A DNA stretch of 7,072 nucleotides from an uncultured Flavobacteriales bacterium (GTDB lineage: Bacteria; Bacteroidota; Bacteroidia; CAIKAF01), in assembly GCA_937925455.1 (NCBI GenBank), contig CALEWF010000246.1, positions 1-7,072 on the forward strand, written 5' to 3'. The position numbers and the translations under genes were made by a program. The notes below the pieces were generated by a model. It was not told the origin of the DNA, did not search any database, and was given only the letters and a program-made list of their open reading frames with translations. This document shows positions 1 to 6,840 of this stretch, in pieces (positions within the stretch are counted from its first letter, which is position 1; each line of letters opens with the position of its first letter).

Positions 1-174
1 GTGAATACAATGTAATTAAACCCAAATTATGCAATAGAAAACCGGATATAATGCAAAGTTATTTTCATTTCTGTATTAAAGCCGATTCTATGAAGTAACC
101 ACCTGGGTTCAAACAGCTATTTTACTTCAATTGCATTAAACTGGGTTGAAGATGTTGTTTAATTGGTTTATTTA

Positions 175-193
175 TCTGTGTTCTCTGTGGTTA
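175..193 (+). repeat. Short dispersed-repeat phrase, left copy
   Basis: TCTGTGTTCTCTGTGGTTA matches 6651-6669 at 17 of 19 positions, in the same orientation. The preceding TTTA plus the first bases (171-181, TTTATCTGTGT) also recur at 6826-6836. The matches are seen directly. From memory, phrases of this kind (in reverse, ACCACAGAGAACACAGAGG-like) are scattered between genes in many environmental bacterial genomes, so this is probably one member of a dispersed family. Confidence 0.55.
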
Positions 194-211
194 TTTATGT
201 AACAGTGGCTA

Positions 212-241
212 CGTAGGTTTTTGTTTTTCTGGATGCCTACG
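212..241. repeat. Small inverted repeat downstream of pdhB
   Basis: CGTAGG (212-217) and CCTACG (236-241) form a perfect 6-bp stem with an 18-base loop, starting 36 bases past the pdhB stop codon. In the pdhB direction no run of U follows the stem, so it is not a canonical intrinsic terminator. It could still mark the transcript 3' end, or be chance. Confidence 0.25.
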
Positions 242-276
242 GAAATTTTCTAATGCATAGTATGAGTTAAAATTCG

Positions 277-1254
277 CTATCGGTACATTACCTTCCTAAC
301 CGCTGCAATCACGCGTTCGGTATTCGGTAGGTACGTTTCCACCAGGGTGGGGGCATACGCCATCGGGGTGTCGGCACCGGTAACTCGCAGAGCCGGCGCA
401 TCCAGGTAATCAAACGCTTCACGCTGCACCTTAAACACCACTTCGGTACTGATATTCCCGAGGGGCCAGGACTCTTCTACACACACCAATCGGTTGGTTT
501 TCTTCACAGAGTTAATAACTGTTTCATAATCAATAGGACGAACTGTACGTAAATCAACAATCTCACACTTAATACCGTCTTTTTCCAACTCTTGAGCAGC
601 GGCTTTGGCCACTTTAATGATTTTACCAAAAGACACGATGGTTACATCCGTTCCTTCCCTAACTACATTGGCTTTTCCCAGTGGAATGAGGTATTCTTCT
701 TCGGGCACTTCTCCTTTATCGCCATACATTTGTTCTGATTCCATAAAGATGACCGGGTCGTCATCCCGAATAGCAGATTTTAATAATCCTTTGGCATCGT
801 AAGGAGTAGAAGGAACTACCACTTTCAATCCCGGGCAGTTGGCATACCAATTTTCAAATGCTTGTGAATGGGTTGCTGCCAATTGGCCGGCAGAAGCAGT
901 GGGTCCACGAAAAACAATTGGAACAGAAAGTTGCCCACCGCTCATTTGACGAATCTTGGCAGCATTATTTATGATTTGGTCAATAGCAACCAACGAAAAG
1001 TTAAACGTCATAAATTCAATGATAGGACGTAAGCCATTCATGGCAGCCCCGACCCCAATACCAGCAAAACCCAATTCAGAAATAGGAGTATCTATCACCC
1101 GCTTGGGGCCAAACTCTGCCAACATGCCTTGGCTCACCTTGTAAGCACCATCATATTCAGCTACTTCTTCTCCCATTAAAAAAATGGAGTCATCCCGACG
1201 CATTTCTTCCGACATGGCTTCGCGTATAGCTTCCCGAAACTGTATTTCTCTCAT
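277..1254 (-). CDS. pdhB: Pyruvate dehydrogenase E1 component, beta subunit
   Basis: This is the beta subunit of the thiamine-diphosphate-dependent E1 enzyme, which decarboxylates pyruvate and passes the acetyl group to the lipoyl domains of E2 in the cytoplasm. At 325 residues it has the family's usual length. Seen in sequence: the N-terminal GEEVAEYDGAYKVSQGML block (28-45); TPISELGFAGIGVGAAMNG (56-74), whose Glu60 corresponds to the glutamate that activates the cofactor aminopyrimidine; IVFRGP (113-118); His129 in THSQ, matching the conserved active-site histidine; and a C-terminal transketolase-type domain with DLRTVRPID. The ATG at 1254 gives the standard MREIQFREAI start, and the stop is TAG. 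The E1 alpha and E2 genes are not in the window, so they must lie elsewhere. It is transcribed divergently from etfB. A 2-oxoisovalerate dehydrogenase beta subunit is the main alternative, but the motif context favours PDH. Confidence 0.95.
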   Translation of the reverse strand: MREIQFREAIREAMSEEMRRDDSIFLMGEEVAEYDGAYKVSQGMLAEFGPKRVIDTPISELGFAGIGVGAAMNGLRPIIEFMTFNFSLVAIDQIINNAAKIRQMSGGQLSVPIVFRGPTASAGQLAATHSQAFENWYANCPGLKVVVPSTPYDAKGLLKSAIRDDDPVIFMESEQMYGDKGEVPEEEYLIPLGKANVVREGTDVTIVSFGKIIKVAKAAAQELEKDGIKCEIVDLRTVRPIDYETVINSVKKTNRLVCVEESWPLGNISTEVVFKVQREAFDYLDAPALRVTGADTPMAYAPTLVETYLPNTERVIAAVRKVMYR

Positions 1255-1273
1255 AACACTATTTAATTATCGT

Positions 1274-1281
1274 CAAAAGTA
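1274..1281 (-). promoter_or_regulatory. Possible -7 element for pdhB
   Basis: The minus strand reads TACTTTTG, an exact match to the Bacteroidota -7 consensus TAnnTTTG, 19 bases from the pdhB start codon. No TTG lies at the usual ~19-21 base spacing: the nearest are 14 and 27 bases upstream. The call is therefore weak, and a transcript from it would have a leader of only about a dozen bases. Confidence 0.3.
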
Positions 1282-1332
1282 AAAAGATTCTACAACAATG
1301 ATTGAAAACAAATCGGGTTAGCTGTTGTTTAT

Positions 1333-1364
1333 TTGTTCAGCATTCAATGATTTTATTATTTTTG
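1333..1364 (+). promoter_or_regulatory. Predicted promoter of the etfB-etfA operon
   Basis: TTG at 1333-1335 (within TTTG 1332-1335), then 21 bases, then TATTTTTG at 1357-1364. This is a full match to the Bacteroidota primary sigma factor pattern (-33 TTG, -7 TAnnTTTG). Transcription would start near 1370 and give a leader of roughly 33 bases before the etfB ATG. No Shine-Dalgarno sequence is present, which is normal for the phylum. Confidence 0.6.
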
Positions 1365-1403
1365 TGCCACTTCAAAAAAGAGTAGTTATTTAATTTATTA
1401 CAC

Positions 1404-2144
1404 ATGAACATTTTAGTTTGTATCAGTAAGGTTCCCGACACAACATCGAAGATTGCCTTTACGGACAATAACACAAAATTTGATACCACCAATGTACAAT
1501 TTATCGTAAATCCTTCGGATGAGTGGTATGCCTTAGTACGCGCTTTGGAGTTAAAAGAAACTTTAGGTGGCAATGTAACCATTATTACGGTGGGGCCAAC
1601 TGAAGACGACGCCATTATTCGCAAAGCATTGGCAATTGGTGCTGATGATGCGGTAAGAATCAACGCCCATCCGCAAGATTCTTATTATGTTGCTGCACAA
1701 ATAGCAGAATACGCTAAAACAAAAAATTTTGACCTGATTCTCACCGGAAAAGAAACCATTGACTATAACAATGCCGAAGTGGGCGGTATGATTGCAGAGC
1801 TTATGGGTTGGGAATACATTACACCGGCTAATAAGTTGGATGTAAATGGACGAATTGCACGTGTAGAAAGTGAAGTAGGTGGCGAAACCCGAGTTTTGGA
1901 ATGTGAAATGCCGCTGGTAATCAGTGCAGCAAAAGGAATGGCTGACCAGCGTATTCCAAACATGCGTGGTATTATGGCTGCCCGTACCAAGCCTATTCAT
2001 GTAGTAGAGCCAGCCCCCATCGATTCACAAGTAGCAATTACCCATTTTGAAATGCCACCGGCCAAAGCTGGAGTTAAATTGATTGACCCTGAAAATATGG
2101 ATGAGTTGGTACGCCTACTTCACAACGAAGCAAAAGTTATCTAA
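1404..2144 (+). CDS. etfB: Electron transfer flavoprotein, beta subunit (FixA family)
   Basis: With EtfA this forms the soluble FAD-containing heterodimer that takes electrons from acyl-CoA dehydrogenases and related flavoenzymes and hands them to ETF:quinone oxidoreductase. The beta subunit usually holds AMP. Seen: N-terminal MNILVCISKVPDT; NPSDEWYALVRALELKE (36-52), the equivalent of the conserved N-P-x-[DE]-x2-A-[LV] region; TVGPTEDDAIIRKALAIGADDAVRI (62-86); GKETIDYNNAEVG (115-127), the nucleotide-binding loop; and the beta-subunit signature region around 151-174 ending in EMPLVIS, followed by PNMRGIMAARTKPI (185-198). The 246-residue length is typical. It is followed 24 bases later by etfA, the usual pairing, and has a good promoter upstream. 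Which dehydrogenases it serves cannot be told from the window, because no acyl-CoA dehydrogenase gene is adjacent. Confidence 0.95.
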   Translation: MNILVCISKVPDTTSKIAFTDNNTKFDTTNVQFIVNPSDEWYALVRALELKETLGGNVTIITVGPTEDDAIIRKALAIGADDAVRINAHPQDSYYVAAQIAEYAKTKNFDLILTGKETIDYNNAEVGGMIAELMGWEYITPANKLDVNGRIARVESEVGGETRVLECEMPLVISAAKGMADQRIPNMRGIMAARTKPIHVVEPAPIDSQVAITHFEMPPAKAGVKLIDPENMDELVRLLHNEAKVI

Positions 2145-2168
2145 TCACGATTAAAAAATTTAAAGAAT

Positions 2169-3119
2169 ATGTCAGTTTTAGTATTTGTAGAAGCATCCAA
2201 TGGAAAAATAAAAAAAGCCGGTTTTGAAGGAGTAGTTTACGGCAAATTATCCGGAAGCCCGGTTACCGCCGTAGTTTGTGGAGAAGCCGATGCTGCTGAA
2301 GTAGCATCACTTGGTGAATACGGAGCAAATCATGTGCTTCATGTAAAAAAGAATTATGATGCCGGAGCTCTGGTAGATGTAATGGCTGCTGCCGCCGACA
2401 AAACAGGTGCTTCCTTAATTGTATTTCCATTTGATAATACCGGAAAAGCCATAGCACCAAGACTTTCAGCACGTTTGAAAGCTGGCTTGGTATCTGGAGC
2501 GTTGGGGGTTCCCACTACTACGGAAGGTGCTTTCAAGGTTAAAAAGAATGTGTTTTCTGGTAAAGCAATTGCCGAAGTAGAAATTAAAACCGATAAAAAG
2601 ATTGTAGCATTTTCGCCCAACTCTGTTGGATTGCAAAAATCAGAAGGAACAGCAAGTATAGAAGAGTTTTCTCCAACAGTAAAAGAAAGTAAAATAAAAT
2701 TGGTAGAAACTAAAAAGTTGGAAGGGGATGTTCCGCTACCAGAGGCAGAATTGGTAGTTTCAGCTGGACGTGGTTTGAAAGGCCCGGAAAATTGGGGAAT
2801 GATCGAAGAATTAGCCAAGGTTATTGGTGCTGCAACCGCTTGTTCGAGACCAGTGGCAGATGCGCACTGGCGGCCACACCATGAGCATGTGGGTCAAACC
2901 GGTGTTGCCATTCGCCCGAACCTATACATTGCCATTGGAATTTCAGGTGCAATTCAACACTTGGCTGGTGTAAACCAAAGCAAGGTGATTGTAGTAGTGA
3001 ATAATGATCCGGAAGCTCCTTTCTTCAAAGCTGCCGATTATGGTGTCGTTGGTGATGCATTCCAGGTGGTTCCAAGAATGATTGAAGCTTTTAAGAAGTT
3101 TAAGGCATCTCAGCATTAA
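2169..3119 (+). CDS. etfA: Electron transfer flavoprotein, alpha subunit (FixB family)
   Basis: This is the FAD-binding subunit of the ETF heterodimer. The N-terminal half (1-~185) is the Rossmann-like domain that packs against EtfB. The C-terminal half is the FAD domain: AGRGLKG (199-205), CSRPV (225-229), VGQTG (241-245), GISGAIQHLAG (257-267) and NNDPEAPFFKAADYGVVGD (278-296). The stretch from LYIAIGISG to VVVNN follows the PROSITE ETF-alpha pattern except for Val in place of the usual Ala before the final [IV]-N. Length is 316 residues, as expected. The start at 2169 is supported by the conserved MSVLVFVE beginning and the 24-base gap from etfB. The gene is surely co-transcribed with etfB and has no own promoter match. 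Nothing suggests an electron-bifurcating partner, since no bcd-like gene is present. Confidence 0.95.
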   Translation: MSVLVFVEASNGKIKKAGFEGVVYGKLSGSPVTAVVCGEADAAEVASLGEYGANHVLHVKKNYDAGALVDVMAAAADKTGASLIVFPFDNTGKAIAPRLSARLKAGLVSGALGVPTTTEGAFKVKKNVFSGKAIAEVEIKTDKKIVAFSPNSVGLQKSEGTASIEEFSPTVKESKIKLVETKKLEGDVPLPEAELVVSAGRGLKGPENWGMIEELAKVIGAATACSRPVADAHWRPHHEHVGQTGVAIRPNLYIAIGISGAIQHLAGVNQSKVIVVVNNDPEAPFFKAADYGVVGDAFQVVPRMIEAFKKFKASQH

Positions 3120-3155
3120 TTTATTCAGGATATTGCTTAAATTAGCAAACAATCG

Positions 3156-3168
3156 GATCAGGCTGATC
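3156..3168. repeat. GATCA-GGC-TGATC dyad before the DUF151 gene
   Basis: A perfect 5-bp inverted repeat with a 3-base centre ends 5 bases before the start codon at 3174. In the mRNA it would form a small hairpin right in the ribosome-landing region; in DNA it could be a weak operator. At this length chance is a real alternative. Confidence 0.3.
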
Positions 3169-3173
3169 TCCTT

Positions 3174-3764
3174 ATGAATAAAATTCAGCTGGATATAATT
3201 GGGCTTTCATACAGCCAAACCCAAACAGGGGCATATGCCTTGGTTTTGGGTGAACAAGGAGGATCCAGAAGGCTTCCCATTATTATTGGTGGATTTGAGG
3301 CTCAAGCCATTGCCGTACATTTGGAAAACATGAAACCCTCTCGTCCATTAACCCATGACTTGTTTGTTAAACTTACAGAAAGTTTTAATATTCAAGTGAA
3401 GGAAGTTTTAATATACAATTTATTAGAAGGGGTTTTCTATGCAAAGTTAATTTGCGACGACGGTATTCGAGAAGTAGAAATTGATTCGAGAACTTCTGAT
3501 GCCATAGCTCTTGCAGTTCGGTATGGCTGTCCGGTTTATACCTATGAATTTATATTAGAGGCGGCAGGAATAAGAATTGAAGACGAACATCCATTGGAAG
3601 AACATGTAGAAGAAAAAACAGGTTCATCAAGCAAAAAAGAACCAACAAGTCTGACAGAAATGTCAATTGAAGAGTTGCAAAAAAAACTCAATGAAGCTAT
3701 TGAAAATGAAGCTTATGAACTGGCTTCACAAATTCGAGATGAAATAAATAGACGTAAATCTTAG
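3174..3764 (+). CDS. Bifunctional nuclease family (DUF151) protein with C-terminal UVR motif
   Basis: Residues 1-~130 form the BFN/DUF151 domain. Seen: LPIIIGGFEAQAIA (34-47), the core motif; RPLTHDL (57-63); GVFYAKL (86-92); and DSRTSDAIALAVRYGCPVY (104-122). After a charged linker (135-160, Glu/Lys/Ser rich), residues 163-195 match the UVR motif of UvrB/UvrC: EELQKKLNEAIENEAYELA, then SQIRDEINRR. The BFN domain was named for nuclease activity reported in plant homologues; the substrate and role in bacteria are not established. In UvrB/UvrC the UVR motif mediates protein contact, so a partner-binding tail is inferred. The 196-residue length fits BFN-UVR proteins. It follows etfA by 54 bases with no convincing promoter between, so it probably shares the etf transcript. 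From memory, etfB-etfA-DUF151 order recurs in Bacteroidota. The molecular function is uncertain although family assignment is firm. Confidence 0.9.
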   Translation: MNKIQLDIIGLSYSQTQTGAYALVLGEQGGSRRLPIIIGGFEAQAIAVHLENMKPSRPLTHDLFVKLTESFNIQVKEVLIYNLLEGVFYAKLICDDGIREVEIDSRTSDAIALAVRYGCPVYTYEFILEAAGIRIEDEHPLEEHVEEKTGSSSKKEPTSLTEMSIEELQKKLNEAIENEAYELASQIRDEINRRKS

Positions 3765-3785
3765 TGTTAAAACAAGTTTGACTCC

Positions 3786-3816
3786 TTGAGTTTCAAATGC
3801 AAATAATTTACATTTG
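3786..3816 (+). promoter_or_regulatory. Predicted promoter of the PKD/adhesin-like gene
   Basis: TTG at 3786-3788, 20 bases, then TACATTTG at 3809-3816, an exact -7 TAnnTTTG match with the same architecture as the etfB promoter (spacer 21). Transcription would start near 3822, leaving a leader of about 20 bases before the ATG at 3842. The spacer and the -7 element lie inside the 13-bp inverted repeat described separately. Confidence 0.55.
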
Positions 3817-3824
3817 CATTTGAA
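3792..3824. repeat. Perfect 13-bp inverted repeat between DUF151 gene and adhesin gene
   Basis: TTCAAATGCAAAT (3792-3804) and ATTTGCATTTGAA (3812-3824) are exact reverse complements around a 7-base loop, AATTTAC. The repeat begins 27 bases after the DUF151 stop and ends 17 bases before the next ATG. It could be a transcription-factor operator, because it covers the predicted -7 element and part of the spacer. It could also be an RNA hairpin closing the etf transcript. No T-run follows the stem, so a classical terminator is less likely. Confidence 0.65.
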
Positions 3825-3841
3825 CCCAATATTAAAAACCC

Positions 3842-6376
3842 ATGAAAAAATTGTTTATTAGTGCATGGGCGGTTTTGATCTTACTATTTTTAAGTATCGA
3901 TACAAATTCGCAGCAGCCTATTTTCGCCGGTAATGATACTAGCATTTGCCAGGGTCCAGTTACATTAACAGCTACGATAGATTCTTCATTATTTAGCGGA
4001 GCTGGTTCGCCTACCTTTTTATCACTTTCTGATGATGTATTTTCTGGAGTAATAAATATTGGATTTTCATTTACCTTTTTTGGAAACAGCTACACCCAGT
4101 GCGTTATTTCTTCTAATAATTTTATCAGTTTTAATTTGGCAAATGCTAACACAGGGTCGCCCTGGACAATATCTCAACCTATTCCTAATACAACCTTTTC
4201 TAATAAAACCCAAAATGGAATTTTAGGACCATGGCAGGATATTAATCCTGGCGTAGGAGGAACCGTTAGCTATCAAACTCTTGGTACAGCTCCTAATCGA
4301 AGATTTGTGGTAGAATACTGTAACGTACCCATGTATAATTGCACAAATCTACAGTTTTCTAGCCAAATTATTATCTATGAGTCTTCCAATATTATTGAAA
4401 CGCATATTATTAACAAGCCTTTATGTACAACATGGAATAATGGATACGCCATACATGGATTACACGACGCATCTGGAACAATAGCTTATGTAGTTGCAGG
4501 AAGAAATCATCCCGCACAATGGACAACTTCTAATGAAGGATATAGATTCACACCTACAAGTCCAACAACTTATCAAATAGACCCTATTCCATTTCAGCCA
4601 GCACTGTTGGGTTCATCTCCCACAATCACCTGGTATGAAGCCGGAAACCCAGCACCTATCGGAAGTGGTTTACAAGTTACTGTAAACCCGGTTAACTCAA
4701 CAACTAGCTATGTAGCTGTGATGTCGGGAACTTCTTGTGGTTCATTAGGAAACAGTGATACGGTGGTAGTTACATTAGGAGCTTCGCCGGTGTCTATTAC
4801 AGGAAACTTAACTTATTGCGTCGGTGGCTCTACGAGCTTGAGTACAAACAATACTTATCAAAGCTACATTTGGTCTACCGGAGATACAACTCAAACTATA
4901 ACCAATGTTACACAAGGCATTTATACGGTTACCGTTACAAGTGTAAGTGGATGCACTGCTACTGCATCAGCTACTGTAACAGAAAGTAATCCAAATCCAA
5001 CCATAATTTCAAGCAATGGAACTTGTGTAGTAAACAACACAACCTTATCAGTTACACCTGCTTTTAATGCTTATAGTTGGTCAACCTTAGAAAATACCCC
5101 TAGTATCAATGTTTCAGCAGGCACTTATACAGTAACCGTAACAGATAATTTTGGTTGTACAGGAATATCAACATTTACAGCATATACGCCCCCAGTTCCG
5201 ATAATAACTGGTGATTCAATCTATTGTAATGGTAGCTATGCAACTATCGGAACAACAATTCCTTTTAATTCGTATGTATGGTCAACCGGTGCAACCACAG
5301 ACACCATTCAGGTACAGGAAGGAACTTACATAGTAACGGTTACAGACAATAATGGATGTACAGGGAGTTCAACTGGATTTGTAGTAAATGTATCTTCGCC
5401 GGTGGTAAGTATTAGCGGAATTCAACAATTTTGCGAAGGTAACTCTATCTTTATCACAGCCACGCCAGGGTTTTCATCATATAGTTGGAATACTGGAGCA
5501 ACTACAGATTCGGTCAATGTTACCGGAGGAACATATACTGTAACAGTAACCGATAATTACGGTTGTACAGACTCTGAAACAGCCATTGTTCCAGCCAGTC
5601 CCAATCCTAACATGCAATTCACGGCATCGTTAGCTTGTTATGGGCAAAACACTTCGTTTACAAATACATCTACCATTGCCTCTGGCACAATTACAAACTT
5701 TACATGGGATTTTGGAGACGGAAATACCAGCAATTTACAAAGTCCTGAACATACATATGATACTTCAGGAATCTATATTGTTACATTAACTGGAATTTCA
5801 AACGATATGTGTAGTTCAAATATAACTGATACGGTAATTGTTGGCGGTGGCCCTGACATAGATATGATTGCAACACCATTGTGTTTTATGCAACTTCAGG
5901 TTACTGGAATAAATAACAATTCAACATTTCCTGTAAGTAATTGGATTTGGGACTATGGCGATTTTTCACAAGATACAGGCCAAGTAGCTAAACATACCTA
6001 TACAACCGGTGGAACATATACCATTTCGCTAACAGCAACAGATGCCATAGGATGCGTTACCACCATTCAAACCAGTATTACTACAAAAGGTGGAAAAACG
6101 CTTGATCAAATTACTATACCGAATGTAATAAGCCCCAATGGTGATAATGTGAATGATGAATTGATGCTCGATCCGGAATTTGAAGAATGTTCACCTTATG
6201 TTTTGAGCGTCTATAATCGTTGGGGGGTAAAAGTGTATGAAGTAGAAAACGGGGGTAATCCATTTGCAGGTATTTCTAATACCGGTTCAACAATCACCCC
6301 AGGTACATACTTTCTTGTAATTCGATCTGGTGATCTCAATTACCATGGAACACTTAGTATTTTTAATGGACAGTAA
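3842..6376 (+). CDS. Secreted SprB-repeat/PKD-domain protein with type IX sorting C-terminus
   Basis: A large exported, probably surface-attached protein of 844 residues. Residues 1-~23 are a signal peptide (MKK, hydrophobic core 8-19, likely cleavage after TNS). Residues ~25-240 form a beta-rich region with FGNSYTQCVISSNNFISF (80-97), LGPWQDI and NRRFVVEY, reminiscent of nidogen-like domains. About 245-312 is an Ig-like module. Four ~68-residue repeats follow, each with Y-x-W-[SN]-T, G-[TI]-Y-x-V-T-V-T and a Cys pair (326/371, 395/439, 462/506, 531/575), resembling SprB repeats of gliding adhesins. Two PKD domains carry WDFGDG (622-627) with HTY, and WDYGD (703-707) with HTY. Residues 757-843 are the gliding motility-associated C-terminal domain (SPNGDNVND, YNRWGVKVYE) that directs type IX secretion. 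The ATG at 3842 gives the signal peptide, and the stop is a double TAA. The ligand is unknown; roles in adhesion, gliding or matrix binding are inferred. Confidence 0.88.
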   Translation: MKKLFISAWAVLILLFLSIDTNSQQPIFAGNDTSICQGPVTLTATIDSSLFSGAGSPTFLSLSDDVFSGVINIGFSFTFFGNSYTQCVISSNNFISFNLANANTGSPWTISQPIPNTTFSNKTQNGILGPWQDINPGVGGTVSYQTLGTAPNRRFVVEYCNVPMYNCTNLQFSSQIIIYESSNIIETHIINKPLCTTWNNGYAIHGLHDASGTIAYVVAGRNHPAQWTTSNEGYRFTPTSPTTYQIDPIPFQPALLGSSPTITWYEAGNPAPIGSGLQVTVNPVNSTTSYVAVMSGTSCGSLGNSDTVVVTLGASPVSITGNLTYCVGGSTSLSTNNTYQSYIWSTGDTTQTITNVTQGIYTVTVTSVSGCTATASATVTESNPNPTIISSNGTCVVNNTTLSVTPAFNAYSWSTLENTPSINVSAGTYTVTVTDNFGCTGISTFTAYTPPVPIITGDSIYCNGSYATIGTTIPFNSYVWSTGATTDTIQVQEGTYIVTVTDNNGCTGSSTGFVVNVSSPVVSISGIQQFCEGNSIFITATPGFSSYSWNTGATTDSVNVTGGTYTVTVTDNYGCTDSETAIVPASPNPNMQFTASLACYGQNTSFTNTSTIASGTITNFTWDFGDGNTSNLQSPEHTYDTSGIYIVTLTGISNDMCSSNITDTVIVGGGPDIDMIATPLCFMQLQVTGINNNSTFPVSNWIWDYGDFSQDTGQVAKHTYTTGGTYTISLTATDAIGCVTTIQTSITTKGGKTLDQITIPNVISPNGDNVNDELMLDPEFEECSPYVLSVYNRWGVKVYEVENGGNPFAGISNTGSTITPGTYFLVIRSGDLNYHGTLSIFNGQ
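4817..5566 (+). repeat. Four diverged in-frame repeats encoding SprB-like modules
   Basis: The coding sequence contains four tandem units of about 201-207 bases, corresponding to cysteines at residues 326, 395, 462 and 531 and their partners 44-45 residues later. The best conserved part encodes GTYTVTVTDN-x-GC and recurs near 5120-5161, 5321-5362 and 5528-5569, with different codons in each copy. The units are therefore old duplications kept at protein level, not recent expansions. The following PKD domain starts at another Cys (599) with the same phase (68 residues). Confidence 0.7.
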
Positions 6377-6626
6377 TAAGCTTTTTTAAAGTTCACTATT
6401 GTTCGATATAAAATCATAAATGAGGTATAGGTATTCTGTTTTTCTTTTTTTCATTAACAAGCTATTTTATATTCACAAAGTAAGCTAACTGAATCTATGG
6501 GCTTGGGTAATGCCAAATTATGAATATAAATTTTCAGTAGGAATCTGTAAAGACAACAACCTTTGTAGCAACTGTTAGATAAATAACCGCAAAGAAAAAA
6601 GAGGAATACATGGTAATTTACTTTCA

Positions 6627-6675
6627 TTTTCTTTGTGTTCATCGTGAACCTCTGTGTTCATTGTGGTTAAAAAAT
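6627..6675 (+). repeat. Tandem 19-base dispersed-repeat phrase, right copy
   Basis: Two adjacent 19-base units, CTTTGTGTTCATCGTGAAC (6631-6649) and CTCTGTGTTCATTGTGGTT (6650-6668), agree at 14 of 19 positions. The second unit matches the left-end copy at 175-193 (17 of 19). The leading TTTTCTTTGTGT (6627-6638) recurs at 6751-6762. This looks like a decayed array of a dispersed intergenic phrase. Confidence 0.55.
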
Positions 6676-6778
6676 TAGTTTACTATTACTATTCGGGTTT
6701 AATGATTTTTACTACAAAGGGCACAGCGGGCGGTTATTTCTGTCGCAATTTTTTCTTTGTGTGCTATTTGCCTTATAG

Positions 6779-6840
6779 AACACGGATGACAAGGATTAAA
6801 TCTGTTTTCAACTGTTGCATCAGTGTTTATCTGTGTGTTA
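6779..6840. repeat. ACGGAT/ACAGAT-type imperfect inverted repeat
   Basis: CACGGATGACAAGGAT at 6781-6796 is imperfectly mirrored by 6819-6835, whose reverse complement reads CACAGATAAACACTGAT. About 12-13 positions agree with one gap. From memory, phrases such as 'ACGGATGACACGGATT' and 'CACAGATTTACACTGAT' are common between genes in environmental Bacteroidota, so this is read as a member of that class. The family attribution is a recollection. Confidence 0.4.

Larger units (their letters stand above)
1..276. other. Non-coding region downstream of pdhB
   Basis: No credible reading frame is seen on either strand. The stretch is AT-rich and follows the stop codon of the leftward pdhB. It contains one copy of a short phrase (175-193) that recurs near the right end of the window and a small inverted repeat (212-241); both are listed separately. 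The start of the neighbouring gene to the left, if any, lies outside the window. A lone TAnnTTTG match exists on the minus strand at 54-61, but it has no TTG at a suitable distance. Confidence 0.6.

Noticed and set aside
54..61. Minus-strand TAACTTTG as a promoter -7 element for a gene to the left
   Set aside because: There is no TTG at 19-21 bases spacing and no visible downstream gene start in the window.
100..116. CTGGGTTCAAACAG resembles a tRNA T-arm
   Set aside because: No acceptor, D or anticodon arms can be fitted around it; it looks like chance sequence.
1563..2000. Minus-strand open frame of 145 codons inside etfB
   Set aside because: It lies opposite the strongly conserved EtfB coding frame and its translation has no family resemblance, so it is a shadow frame.
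3792..3824. CRISPR-like or intrinsic terminator reading of the 13-bp inverted repeat
   Set aside because: It is a single repeat with no spacers, and no T-run follows the stem; operator or a non-canonical mRNA end fits better.
4817..5566. Possible recent tandem repeat or phase-variable array in the adhesin gene
   Set aside because: The four units use different codons and have many substitutions, so they are old protein-level repeats with no sign of slippage-prone identical copies.
6454..6642. Minus-strand open frame of 62 codons after the adhesin gene
   Set aside because: It starts inside the dispersed-repeat phrase, has a low-complexity Phe/Tyr/Leu/Cys-rich translation and no promoter match.
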